Both the position numbers and the translations under genes were made by a program. This document shows positions 34,498-43,600 of a stretch of 64,000 nt of DNA, one piece after another. The notes under the pieces were generated by a model. The model was not told where the DNA came from. It saw nothing but the letters and a program-made list of their open reading frames with translations, and ran no database searches. Each line of letters starts with the position of its first letter. Position 1 is the first letter of the stretch. This DNA comes from Arenibacter echinorum (GTDB lineage Bacteria > Bacteroidota > Bacteroidia > Flavobacteriales > Flavobacteriaceae), in NCBI RefSeq assembly GCF_003259375.1, contig NZ_QLLN01000005.1, positions 1 through 64,000 of the forward strand, given 5' to 3'.

Positions 34498-35619
34498 TTA
34501 TTTTCTTCTTTTTATTTCAACGGTTTCAATTTCGTCGCCGTTTATATCCGTCACATACAAAAAGGCATTTTTCTTATTGATCTGAACATTGACAAAATGT
34601 TCTATTTTGCTAGATTTTTTGGTTTCCGGCAAGGTAAGCTCAATATCATACAATGGAGCTCCTGCTCCGGCAGAGGTTATATAATGGACTCCATTTTTAG
34701 TGGCACGGTGATAATGGTGATCATGACCGTTTAAAAACACCTGCACTTTATGCCTTTCAAAAATGTCACCCCAAAATTTACGGGTCTGTTCTGCTTCTGC
34801 TTTTCTATTTTTCATGGCACTGTACAAGGGTTTGTGTTGAAAAATGAACACAAATCCCGCTTCCTTATTTAATTCCAAAACATTTTCCAACCAATTTTTC
34901 TGGGTATTAAAATATTCCGAGAAGGCACTTTGCCAGAAGGCATCGCTATTTTTTTCCGAGACAAAATCCGGTTCCGAAATTTGTTTGCCCTCACTGTCCA
35001 GAACAATAAAAAGCGCATCCCCAACGGTGAAATAGTAGTATTTTTCATTATTGGGCAAATCGAACAGATCATAGTAATAGGGCGAATCCTTTTCATGGTT
35101 GCCCAAAACAGGATAGTAAGGTGTATTTTTCATAAGCTCCTTGTTCACCCCAAAAAAGGCTTCCCAATCGCTAATAGAGCGCCCGTTTGCCACCAAATCC
35201 CCTGAATTGATTATGAACCTTGGATTGGTCTCCATGATTTTCGCCACTATTTTGGCATGCACATCGTGCCTGTTACGGGAGTCACCGGTAACCGCAAAAT
35301 TAAAAGGGATTATTTCATCAGGATAAGTAGTCAGTGTACCCTTTCCTTCATCTGAGCCATCGTTGAGTACATCATATTTATATTCTGTATTGGGCTCCAG
35401 GTCACCAAGATGAATTTTATGGTGTTTATATTCCCCAATGGTCTTTACATTTCCATCCTTATCCGTAAGAGTGGGTGAACTTTCCAGGGTTGACCAACAT
35501 ATGGTTGCATCCTTGGTTCCCATTTGCTGAATATAAGGGCCAAAGGCAATTTTTTCTTTTACTTGTGCTATACCTATGACACTGCTACATAAGAGAAATA
35601 AGACTAAAACTTTTTGCAT
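34498..35619 (-). CDS. Purple-acid-phosphatase-like metallophosphoesterase, secreted
   Basis: 373 residues from ATG 35619; a longer frame to 35658 lacks a good signal, whereas MQKVLVLFLLCSSVIGIAQ is a signal peptide. An N-terminal fibronectin-III-like domain (about 20-100, FGPYIQQMGTKDATICWST) precedes the calcineurin-like core: FAVTGDSRNRHD, INSGDLVANG, VLGNHEKD, FIFQHKPLY and LNGHDHHYHRA supply all metal ligands. This resembles purple acid phosphatases and alkaline phosphatase D relatives that cleave phosphomonoesters or diesters outside the cytosol. First gene of the three-gene unit with two membrane proteins. Confidence 0.9.
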   Translation of the reverse strand: MQKVLVLFLLCSSVIGIAQVKEKIAFGPYIQQMGTKDATICWSTLESSPTLTDKDGNVKTIGEYKHHKIHLGDLEPNTEYKYDVLNDGSDEGKGTLTTYPDEIIPFNFAVTGDSRNRHDVHAKIVAKIMETNPRFIINSGDLVANGRSISDWEAFFGVNKELMKNTPYYPVLGNHEKDSPYYYDLFDLPNNEKYYYFTVGDALFIVLDSEGKQISEPDFVSEKNSDAFWQSAFSEYFNTQKNWLENVLELNKEAGFVFIFQHKPLYSAMKNRKAEAEQTRKFWGDIFERHKVQVFLNGHDHHYHRATKNGVHYITSAGAGAPLYDIELTLPETKKSSKIEHFVNVQINKKNAFLYVTDINGDEIETVEIKRRK

Positions 35620-35826
35620 GATTTTGGTTTTAAAATTTCGGAACAATAAATCCGACATTAGAAAAAAACATTAATAAAGGTTTAAACCCTAGGGCACGTT
35701 CCGTTCCAATAAGGTTCCCACCCTCGGATCGGGGCAATAAACCCTTGACCCCGTTCATAAGGCGGGATTCGTTAGAATTTGGCATTACATTGAACCTGCA
35801 GTTTTTGAGATACTGGTCTCATGAAT

Positions 35827-35855
35827 AAAAAGAGGCAGCCCTTACGGAATGCCTC
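35827..35855 (-). terminator. Terminator of the second SusCD operon
   Basis: GAGGCA (35832-35837) and TGCCTC (35850-35855) pair around a 12-base loop with a further CC/GG pairing. On the minus strand the stem is followed by a short T-run. It is about 40 bp after the susD stop. Confidence 0.75.
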
Positions 35856-35892
35856 CTTTAAAATAGCTGCTAAACTAATTCAAACAAATAAT

Positions 35893-37554
35893 TTAGTACG
35901 GTTCTCCAGTACCTTGCAACAACCACATTTTGGACCAGGCACTATTATTACTGGCATCGTCCCCCTTAAATGGCGTGGGTTCCAATTGGTCAATAGCGGT
36001 CTCAACGTTTGGATTGTTATCTATCTCATCTATATTATAATAAAATCGCAACGGCAAAGCTTGTCGTTTGGATGCAGGCCCAGATTGTAGGTCGGGAAGA
36101 CCTGTTCTTCTATAATCGAACCAAGACTCGGAAGCAGCAGTCCAACTGGCAATCCATTTTTGATTAATAATATCGGCATAACCGGTAAAGGCAGCAGGAC
36201 CGGAAATATATGAAGTATAATCACCTCCCACACCCCAAGCAGTAAGGGATTGTCTGACCCCCTCATTATAATATTGCACTGCTGTTCCTCCTATCCAACC
36301 ATTAAATGCTGCTTCAGCAAGGATAAGGTTGACTTCAGCAGCCGAAATCAATCGGGACTGAAGTAATGGGCCACTTGCTTCCTTATAAATTTCGTTTAAT
36401 TGGGAAGCGTGCAAGTTGGTAGCACCTTGATTGGTGTTTTTACTTAAATTATAAGCCATACCAAAAGTCATTCCCGGAGGGTAACCTACGTATTCCATGT
36501 CATAATCTACCGGATAACCTACCCCGTCCACTGGATCCTCATAAGTATCCACAATATCTTGGGAAACATATCTTATTCCATCCACGGTATTATCGGTTCC
36601 ATCCGGGGCATCGGATACCAATACGATGGGAACAGCAATTTTAGCTGCCCAAACCCCCAATCTCGGGTCATTTAAATCCTGTAGTTTATCAACTAAAGGT
36701 TTTCCCATTTTTAGCCTAAAATAGCTTCCTTGTGGACTTGCATCAAAATTAACGTTCGATGGCCATGCATCAGAACTTGTATTACCTATATAGGCCATAT
36801 TGGCATCATCGGAGGCCTGCAATATCAGTGGAAATTGCTGAGGATTGTTAACTATGCCTTTGATCCCTTGCTCGGCCCAAGAAGGATTTTTGGCCGAAAG
36901 CCGCATATAATATCGCAGGGAAATGGAATTGGCAAATTTTCGCCATTTGGCAACATCCCCACCATACAGTATATCCTGGCTAGCGTCTATACCAGCATAG
37001 GAACTTTGACTTCCCGACAACAAGCTGTTTGCAGTTTTTAAGTCGGATTGAATTCCCTCATAAATCGTCTGCTGATCATCAAACTCAGAATCAAAGTACT
37101 CGGGTCCTTCGTCACCACGCAGTGCCTCCGTATATGGGGCATCTCCCCATAGGTCGGTGATAAGTCCAAACATGTAGGATTTCATTATTAGCCCCACTGC
37201 ACGATGAAAATCCAAGTTACTGTCCTCTGCCTTTTGGATCAAGGTTTTGTTATTATACATAATCTGGTAATATCCTGCCCAACTCTGGGAACGATTGTTC
37301 CAATCATAAGCATTGTGGCCACTAGACCAACCATCTTTTTGGGTGTGTTGCATTACTCCAGCCAAATCCCCAAAACCCAAATTAACAACAGTCTTTCCTA
37401 CCCCATTAATTACTGTAGGTACCAAAAGATTGGGATCTACATTTTCCCCGCCGATCTTGTCCGGGTTTACATTCAAATCTTCCAGACCATGGCATGATAC
37501 AGTTAATATAACACCCAATATCAGTATTGTAAGTTTGCTTTTTATTTGATACAT
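35893..37554 (-). CDS. SusD-like outer-membrane lipoprotein (SusD_2-type)
   Basis: 553 residues with a lipoprotein signal (LGVILTVSC, about residue 21). The start LEDLNVNPDKIGGENVDPNLLVP and the blocks DLWGDAPYTEAL, LYGGDVAKWRKFANSISLRYYMRL and LNLILAEAAFNGW-like VNLILAEAAFNGW are those of the SusD/RagB superfamily's second branch, often annotated SusD_2. It differs clearly from the canonical SusD at 27605-29050, so the two loci handle different ligands. It follows its SusC by 23 bp and ends the operon before a terminator. Confidence 0.93.
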   Translation of the reverse strand: MYQIKSKLTILILGVILTVSCHGLEDLNVNPDKIGGENVDPNLLVPTVINGVGKTVVNLGFGDLAGVMQHTQKDGWSSGHNAYDWNNRSQSWAGYYQIMYNNKTLIQKAEDSNLDFHRAVGLIMKSYMFGLITDLWGDAPYTEALRGDEGPEYFDSEFDDQQTIYEGIQSDLKTANSLLSGSQSSYAGIDASQDILYGGDVAKWRKFANSISLRYYMRLSAKNPSWAEQGIKGIVNNPQQFPLILQASDDANMAYIGNTSSDAWPSNVNFDASPQGSYFRLKMGKPLVDKLQDLNDPRLGVWAAKIAVPIVLVSDAPDGTDNTVDGIRYVSQDIVDTYEDPVDGVGYPVDYDMEYVGYPPGMTFGMAYNLSKNTNQGATNLHASQLNEIYKEASGPLLQSRLISAAEVNLILAEAAFNGWIGGTAVQYYNEGVRQSLTAWGVGGDYTSYISGPAAFTGYADIINQKWIASWTAASESWFDYRRTGLPDLQSGPASKRQALPLRFYYNIDEIDNNPNVETAIDQLEPTPFKGDDASNNSAWSKMWLLQGTGEPY

Positions 37555-37577
37555 CTCAATTTCTGTTTAAATTTTTA

Positions 37578-40500
37578 TTAAAATGTCACTCCAATCTTGA
37601 TTCCAATAGGAGCTAACCAAGGCTCCACGTTGTAACGCTCTATACCCTGTTTAAACTGAGTACCTCTACTGTCCTTACCCGTTTCTGCCTGAAATGCTCT
37701 TTCCGGGTCTATACCAAAATTAGAATCCTTGGTCCAGAGCATTATATTTCTACTGTACAGTGAAAAGATTACATTACTTACCCCAATTCTATCTACAAAT
37801 TCATTGGGTAGATTATAGCTCAATGAAACCTCACGAAGTTTTATATAATCCGCATCGAACATATTTGGTGTCCCCAAATCCCATGGATTCTGAACGGAGA
37901 ATGGTATAAACGAGGTGCCCACATCTCCAAGGTTTTCATTTTCCAATATAAAGTTGCCTTGAGCATCGTAAGTCCCTTGAACACCAGGACTAAAAATACC
38001 ATCATAAACGGTGCGTCCACTCAAATTTTCCGCGAATCCTCCATTCCCTGGAGTTCCTCCTACAGATAGAAAATTTTCACCAAAAATTAATTCATCCGCA
38101 TGATCTAGGACCCACTGTTTTAGTTCGGGTCCAGGTTCTGAAATCCCGGGATTCACCAAACTGTTCAGAGTCCTATTAATATAGCCATCATCTCCTAAAT
38201 ATCTAGAGGTTTGTGACATGTACTGTCCTCCCGAACGCCAATCAAAGGTCATGTTAAGTGTAAAATTCTTATAGGATAGTGTTGTTTGCAACCCCATGAT
38301 AAAATCTGGGTTGTAGTTTCCCACTTTCACCCTATCTTCTGAGGCCGTCCACTCAGCATCTTCCCCACTTCCGAGAATTGGATAATTATAATAAGGAGAA
38401 TTTACATCGGTTACCCTTCTGATCATGGGGGAATAGATATTACCGACCAATCCATCCTCACCAGTTGCCGGATCGGCCACATATCCTCTGGAAACACTCT
38501 TGTTTTCATCCCAAAATTGAATATAATCGACTCCATCCGCTAAGGCAGTAATTTTTGATTCGTTAGTAGTGAAATTGAAGTTGAGATCCAAATTCCAGTC
38601 CTCAGTTCTTATAGGGGTCAGGCCAAGGGAAAGTTCATATCCCTTGCTTTCCAAGGTACCTGCATTGATGCCCACACTAGAACTTCCCGAAGAAGGCGAT
38701 ATAGGAACACGAATGATCTGATTCTTATTTTCAACAATGTAATAGGTTCCAGAAAAGCGCACCCTGTTTTTAAACATAGCCATATCCATACCCAATTCCC
38801 AAGAACGGGCTCTTTCCGGCTCAAGGTTCGGAGTATTCAGGGAACCTGCCCCGTACATTATAGCATCTCCCCAATAACCGCCATTATTATAATAGGTATC
38901 CAATTGATAAGGATCGGTATCGTTTCCAACCTCGGCATAACCGCCCCTAAGTTTCAAAAGATCGACTTTTGGAATATCTATCAACTCGCTGAGCAAAAAG
39001 CTCAAGGATCCAGAGGGGTAAAAATAAGATCTATTTTCTACCGGTAGCGTACTGGACCAATCATTCCTAGCCGTAATATCCAAATACAACATATCCCAAA
39101 ATCCAAAATTGGCCAATCCATAAATACTGTTTATACCCCGTTCGTGAGAATAGCTGGAATATCGTAAAGATGTTGGGGCAATGTTATCTATAGTGAATAA
39201 GTTAGGCACTATAAGTCCAGCCTGGTTAGCTGATGAATTACTGATACCTGTTTGTTTCTGATACATTAAGTTTCCTCCTCCTGAGACAGACAAATCAAAG
39301 CCTTCAAATTTTTTGGTATAGGTTGCCAACAAATCTACGTTCGTCTCCAAACCATCGGATTTGGCGATACCATAGGTTCCATTGTTTGGCTCCCTACTAT
39401 AACCCGGTGCCATTTTTGTATCCTGGGTCTGATTGAAATTGTTAATATTATAGCTACTCTTAATGGTAAATTCCGGTGATACGTTCCATTCCATTGCCAT
39501 ATTTCCGTAGAGTCTGTATCTAGAATATCCATTGTTAATTTCATTGGCCATAAACCATGGATTAGGGTAATCGTCGGAAAAATTGTACACCTCGTTACCT
39601 GGTAGTTTGTAGTCTTTTATCGCCATAATATCAATACTGGGCGGCACATAATATGCATTCTCTAGAGGATTGGTGCCCCTATTGGAAGCAGGCCTATTTT
39701 TGGCATAACTGTGTACAAAATTCAAATTGGTACTAAACGTGAGTTTATTATTTAAATTGGAAGTTGCGGATAAATTATAACTATTCCGCTGCATATCGGA
39801 ATTAGGAATAATCCCTGTATTGTCCATATTAGAGACCCCAAACCTAAGATTTAACCACTGGGAGCTATTAGTAATTGCCAGACTATTGGTAGTTGTGATC
39901 CCCGTGTTGACAAAATTCTCAATATTATTTGGATATGATTTTAATTCCGTTGGGATGGGAACCCCATTCGCGTCCAACGGGGAATTCCATTGTACCGCAA
40001 AATAACCCTTATCCAATTCCGGGCCACCGTTTCCACCTGCAGGAATCGCGGCGGGCATTATCATACTTCCACCTTCAGATTCAGGTGAATATGACAAATA
40101 ACCAGTTGCAAAACGGGATTGAGTATCAATAAATTTGTAAGGAATGTCAAAAACAGTATTAGATGTAAATTCAATCTTCATTTTTTCACCCGCTTTGGCT
40201 CTTTTTGTAGTAATCAGCACAACTCCGTTCCCCGCACGAGTACCATAAAGTGCCGCAGCACTGGCTCCTTTTAATATAGTAACGTTTGCTACGCTCTCAG
40301 GATCAAGATCGGAAATGGCATTTCCGTAATCAACTGGGTTTCTATCGCCGAAGCCTCCAATATTATTAAGGGAATTCTCTACCGGAACACCATCGATTAC
40401 AAACAATGGCTGGTTATCGGAACTTAGGGAAATTGCACCCCTAATTACCATACTTACCGAAGACCCCGTGCCTCCTGTACTGTTAATAGTGACCCCTGAC

Positions 40501-40982
40501 ACTTTACCTGACAAGGAATTCACAACGTTAGGGTTCGCAACACGGGTCAACTCTTGACCAACTACCTTTTCCACGGAATACCCCAATGACTTATCCTCAC
40601 GCTTTATTCCCAAGGCAGTAACCACCACCTCATCAAGCTCTTGTGCGCTGGGATTCATGACAACATTTATTGTCGCTTGGCCATTAACACCAATCTCCTG
40701 GGTCTCGAATCCCAAATAAGAAAAAACAAGAGAACCAGTACCGTTGGGCACATCCAAACTGTAAGTACCATCAAAATCGGTTATCTTACCTGTATTGGTT
40801 CCCTTTAAAATAATACTTACCCCTGGCAAGGGTATACCATCTTCTGAAGAAGTGACCGTACCCGAAACCTTAAGTAATGTATTCTGGGCCGATACGGCGT
40901 GACCAGACAATAGCAGGGTCAGAAAAAGTAAGGAACAAATAAATTGCCTTACATGGTCTTTTATAGAATAGTGTATCTCCAT
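37578..40982 (-). CDS. SusC/RagA-family TonB-dependent outer-membrane receptor
   Basis: 1134 residues from ATG 40982 (MEIHYSIKDHVRQF); the frame stays open to 41042 but that would overlap the upstream gene. Signal helix about 13-33, carboxypeptidase-regulatory-like domain (VSGTVTSSEDGIPLPGVSII, FSYLGFETQEIG), the hallmark LDEVVVTALGIKREDKSLGY, plug (PLFVIDGVPVEN, VTILKGASAAALYGTRAGN) and barrel ending APIGIKIGVTF. The barrel is about 100 residues longer than in the other SusC here. Sandwiched between a PKD lipoprotein gene and SusD, all minus strand. Confidence 0.96.
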   Translation of the reverse strand: MEIHYSIKDHVRQFICSLLFLTLLLSGHAVSAQNTLLKVSGTVTSSEDGIPLPGVSIILKGTNTGKITDFDGTYSLDVPNGTGSLVFSYLGFETQEIGVNGQATINVVMNPSAQELDEVVVTALGIKREDKSLGYSVEKVVGQELTRVANPNVVNSLSGKVSGVTINSTGGTGSSVSMVIRGAISLSSDNQPLFVIDGVPVENSLNNIGGFGDRNPVDYGNAISDLDPESVANVTILKGASAAALYGTRAGNGVVLITTKRAKAGEKMKIEFTSNTVFDIPYKFIDTQSRFATGYLSYSPESEGGSMIMPAAIPAGGNGGPELDKGYFAVQWNSPLDANGVPIPTELKSYPNNIENFVNTGITTTNSLAITNSSQWLNLRFGVSNMDNTGIIPNSDMQRNSYNLSATSNLNNKLTFSTNLNFVHSYAKNRPASNRGTNPLENAYYVPPSIDIMAIKDYKLPGNEVYNFSDDYPNPWFMANEINNGYSRYRLYGNMAMEWNVSPEFTIKSSYNINNFNQTQDTKMAPGYSREPNNGTYGIAKSDGLETNVDLLATYTKKFEGFDLSVSGGGNLMYQKQTGISNSSANQAGLIVPNLFTIDNIAPTSLRYSSYSHERGINSIYGLANFGFWDMLYLDITARNDWSSTLPVENRSYFYPSGSLSFLLSELIDIPKVDLLKLRGGYAEVGNDTDPYQLDTYYNNGGYWGDAIMYGAGSLNTPNLEPERARSWELGMDMAMFKNRVRFSGTYYIVENKNQIIRVPISPSSGSSSVGINAGTLESKGYELSLGLTPIRTEDWNLDLNFNFTTNESKITALADGVDYIQFWDENKSVSRGYVADPATGEDGLVGNIYSPMIRRVTDVNSPYYNYPILGSGEDAEWTASEDRVKVGNYNPDFIMGLQTTLSYKNFTLNMTFDWRSGGQYMSQTSRYLGDDGYINRTLNSLVNPGISEPGPELKQWVLDHADELIFGENFLSVGGTPGNGGFAENLSGRTVYDGIFSPGVQGTYDAQGNFILENENLGDVGTSFIPFSVQNPWDLGTPNMFDADYIKLREVSLSYNLPNEFVDRIGVSNVIFSLYSRNIMLWTKDSNFGIDPERAFQAETGKDSRGTQFKQGIERYNVEPWLAPIGIKIGVTF

Positions 40983-41025
40983 ATTTAATGTATATAATTG
41001 GTTATCTATATGTAATCTATTAAAA

Positions 41026-41976
41026 TTATTCAACGGCTTCAAAGGTCAATATAACAGCATTCGTATTTACCCCAATTGCATCCTGGGAGGCTGCCAAAAA
41101 CATGACCAAACGCATGGATTTATCTGTGATATTCTGAATGATGACTCTGCGTTCAAAATCCAATAAGCCGATAAATTCGGTCCCAGAAAAACTTAGTGTA
41201 CTCACTCCATTAAAGGACACTGTTCCACTTGACTCAATCGCTGAAGAAGTTTCAAAATTATCACTCTCTACATATGTGAAAGTAGCACCCGATTCAGGTG
41301 TAAAAACACCCGTACAGAGTCCAAAATCAACCCCTCCACCATTAACGATACCAGCACCCCCAGTAGTTACATACTGATAAAGATACCCGCTAAAAGCAGC
41401 ACCATCCGCTTTTACATCATGGCTATAGTTTCCATCAAAATAAAAGGTAAACTCGTCCTCGTAAATCTCTCCCATACCCAACCCAGATCCAAAAATACCG
41501 GCAGGCAAGGGATATGGAGCTCCTGGAAACGGAGTGAGCTCTGCATTGGCATAGGCAAAGTAATCATTAGCGGAACTTCCGGAAGAAATCCTCCAGGTTT
41601 TACCACTTTCCGCCGTGGCACCTCCTGTCAACAATACATAAGGTGTAATATCCAAGGCCAAATTCACTTCCTTGGTAATTGAACCTCCATCTGCAGAAGT
41701 TGCCGTTAACTTAGCTGTGTAGTACCCCCCATCGGAATAAACATGTACCGGGTTTTTCTCACTGCTTGTAGTTCCATCCCCAAAATCCCACGCCCATGAA
41801 GTGGCGCTGTTGGTCAACCCTTGGAAGGCTACTTTCTTCCCAACTGTGCTCTGAAAAATATCAGCGGAAAGAGGAATATCTTCAGAACTGCTACTATCAT
41901 CCGAACTACAAGAGAACAGGGATAGTACCATCGAAAATAAAACTCCATACAACAGTATTAGATTTTTTTTAGTCAT
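41026..41976 (-). CDS. PKD-domain surface lipoprotein, first gene of the SusCD operon
   Basis: 316 residues with lipobox LSLFSC (about residue 23) followed by a Ser/Asp-rich linker (SSDDSSSSED), typical of surface-exposed flavobacterial lipoproteins. Residues about 45-110 form one PKD domain (TSWAWDFGDGTTSSEKNPVHVY). The C-terminal ~200 residues are beta-rich with aromatic motifs (GKTWRISSG, DEFTFYFDGNYSHDV) and resemble lipocalin-like or glycan-binding modules. It probably serves as the SusE/F-like surface glycan-binding protein, but it precedes SusC instead of following SusD. The 43-bp gap to susC supports co-transcription. Confidence 0.82.
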   Translation of the reverse strand: MTKKNLILLYGVLFSMVLSLFSCSSDDSSSSEDIPLSADIFQSTVGKKVAFQGLTNSATSWAWDFGDGTTSSEKNPVHVYSDGGYYTAKLTATSADGGSITKEVNLALDITPYVLLTGGATAESGKTWRISSGSSANDYFAYANAELTPFPGAPYPLPAGIFGSGLGMGEIYEDEFTFYFDGNYSHDVKADGAAFSGYLYQYVTTGGAGIVNGGGVDFGLCTGVFTPESGATFTYVESDNFETSSAIESSGTVSFNGVSTLSFSGTEFIGLLDFERRVIIQNITDKSMRLVMFLAASQDAIGVNTNAVILTFEAVE

Positions 41977-42196
41977 AAATAAAAGTTTTTAGTTAGTTTT
42001 TTTTTGCAGCCAAAGATCAAAAATTAACAATTACCAAAATCTTGTTCCCAACTTGATAACCTCTAGTTAACGATATGTTAATATTAGAACCTTTTGATTA
42101 CACTATTACCAAAAATATATTTAAATTTTTCAAAACAATTCAGATATATTATTAAATATGCATTAAATATTACCCCACGATTTAAGAAATTAAATA

Positions 42197-42204
42197 TATT
42201 TTTG
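42197..42204 (+). promoter_or_regulatory. Candidate -7 box (TATTTTTG) of the hydrolase cluster
   Basis: Fits TAnnTTTG; it would start a transcript near 42210 with a ~70-base leader that includes the TTATGCATGCATAA palindrome. No TTG -33 element at the proper spacing. Confidence 0.4.
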
Positions 42205-42232
42205 TAAAATAAGTCAATATTCTTATTAAGTT

Positions 42233-42246
42233 TTATGCATGCATAA
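42233..42246. promoter_or_regulatory. Perfect 14-bp palindrome TTATGCATGCATAA
   Basis: A perfect palindrome 34 bp before the ceramidase-like start codon and just downstream of the putative transcription start, a position suited to a repressor. It is the best operator candidate in the window. Confidence 0.45.
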
Positions 42247-42280
42247 TAGGAGCATTTTTAACATTTAAATGTGAAGATTT

Positions 42281-43567
42281 ATGAAAAATATTTCTTACAA
42301 ACTTTGTAAGTCAAGATGGGCGATACAATTCTCTATCCTTTTAGTTTCTTTTAATATCCATTCCCAACAATTAAAAGTGGGTGCGGCCAAACGAATAATT
42401 ACCCCTAACCCTTTAATTTCCGTTTCTGGGGGTGTTGGCACCCCTAAACCCACAACCGAAAAAAAAGGGGAACTTTTTGTCAGGGCCATGGTACTGGAAA
42501 AGGGAACAGAAAAAATAGCCATCGTTAATATCGACAATCTGGGATGGCCGGCAGCGTTGGGCAATAGAGCAAGAAAATTGATCATGGACATTCCGTTCAA
42601 CAACATATTAATCGGTGCCACACATACCCATAGCGCTCCTGATGCGTATGCTTTCCCTGACGAAAAGGGAAATTATTCGGCCGATTTAAAGTATCTTGAA
42701 TGGTGCGTAACCCAAATTGCGGATGCGGTTAACGAGGCTTCAGCAAATTTGGAACCCGCCAAATTAAAAATTGCAGTTGGCGAAGCCCAAGGTAAAATAG
42801 CCTACAATTATTACGCCCCTGATTTGTACGACCCAAGATGCGGGGTAATACAGGCCTTGGGCACGAAAGGCAAAAATAAGGACCTACCCATAGTAACTTT
42901 GGTAAACTACGCCATTCATCCAGAGGTTATAGGCAGCGATCAGGGAATATTGAGTCCGGATCTAATAGGACCCCTGTATGACAGGATTGAAGCCAAGGCA
43001 GGTGGGATGGCCCTGTTTATGAACGGCGCCCAAGGAGGAATGGTAACGGCAGACAATAGACAGGATGATAATACGGAAGCAAACAATTGGGAAGAATGTA
43101 AGCGAATAGGGAACCTTTTGGCAGACGAGGCCTTGAGGATTCTATCGGAGGCCAAAATCCAAGAAGATCCAAAACTCTTTTGTACCTCCACGCAGGCCGA
43201 ATTCCCAATAGATTCGGAAATGATGCGGTATATATTAAACAATTCGCCATTAAAAATGGGCGACTCTGACCAAAATATCACTACAACCCTAAACCTATTA
43301 AATATTGGATCTGCCCAAATACTCACCATACCAGGTGAAGCCCTACCCAATATAGGATACTATTTAAAAAGAAATATGCCCACGGAACATCCTTTTCTTT
43401 TTGGATTGACCAACGATGCCTTTGGGTATATCCTGACCAAAGAGGATTTCAACAGTTTTAAAAGATATATGTATGTAAGTCGCACTAGTCTAGGGGAACA
43501 AACAGGAGAAATCCTAATCAATGATCTATTGACCCTTATCCAAAACAGTCCAAAACCTAATAAATAA
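42281..43567 (+). CDS. Neutral/alkaline ceramidase-like amidohydrolase, secreted
   Basis: 428 residues with a signal peptide (cut near residue 28, NIHSQ). Neutral ceramidases hydrolyse the amide bond of N-acylsphingosines with one zinc ion. The N-terminal GAAKRIITPNPLISVSGG, LIGATHTHSAPD (zinc His near 115-117), NYAIHPEVIG (second zinc His) and FGLTNDAFGYILTKEDF match the family core. It has only the N-terminal catalytic domain, lacking the C-terminal Ig-like domain of ~650-residue Pseudomonas or mammalian enzymes; such short forms occur in polysaccharide loci and may act on other N-acyl or ester substrates. First gene of a four-gene unit (42281-46938). Confidence 0.82.
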   Translation: MKNISYKLCKSRWAIQFSILLVSFNIHSQQLKVGAAKRIITPNPLISVSGGVGTPKPTTEKKGELFVRAMVLEKGTEKIAIVNIDNLGWPAALGNRARKLIMDIPFNNILIGATHTHSAPDAYAFPDEKGNYSADLKYLEWCVTQIADAVNEASANLEPAKLKIAVGEAQGKIAYNYYAPDLYDPRCGVIQALGTKGKNKDLPIVTLVNYAIHPEVIGSDQGILSPDLIGPLYDRIEAKAGGMALFMNGAQGGMVTADNRQDDNTEANNWEECKRIGNLLADEALRILSEAKIQEDPKLFCTSTQAEFPIDSEMMRYILNNSPLKMGDSDQNITTTLNLLNIGSAQILTIPGEALPNIGYYLKRNMPTEHPFLFGLTNDAFGYILTKEDFNSFKRYMYVSRTSLGEQTGEILINDLLTLIQNSPKPNK

Positions 43568-43600
43568 AACAATTCTTAACCTTTTTAACACAAGTTCCAA

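Larger units (their letters stand above)
41977..42280. other. Divergent promoter region between the PKD-SusCD operon and the hydrolase cluster
   Basis: 304 bp, extremely AT-rich, without a gene. It must contain the promoters for both operons. On the plus strand TATTTTTG (42197-42204) and the palindrome TTATGCATGCATAA (42233-42246) stand out. On the minus side GATCTTTG about 45 bp before the PKD ATG is a weaker -7 match. A shared regulator for both operons is likely from this arrangement. Confidence 0.55.
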
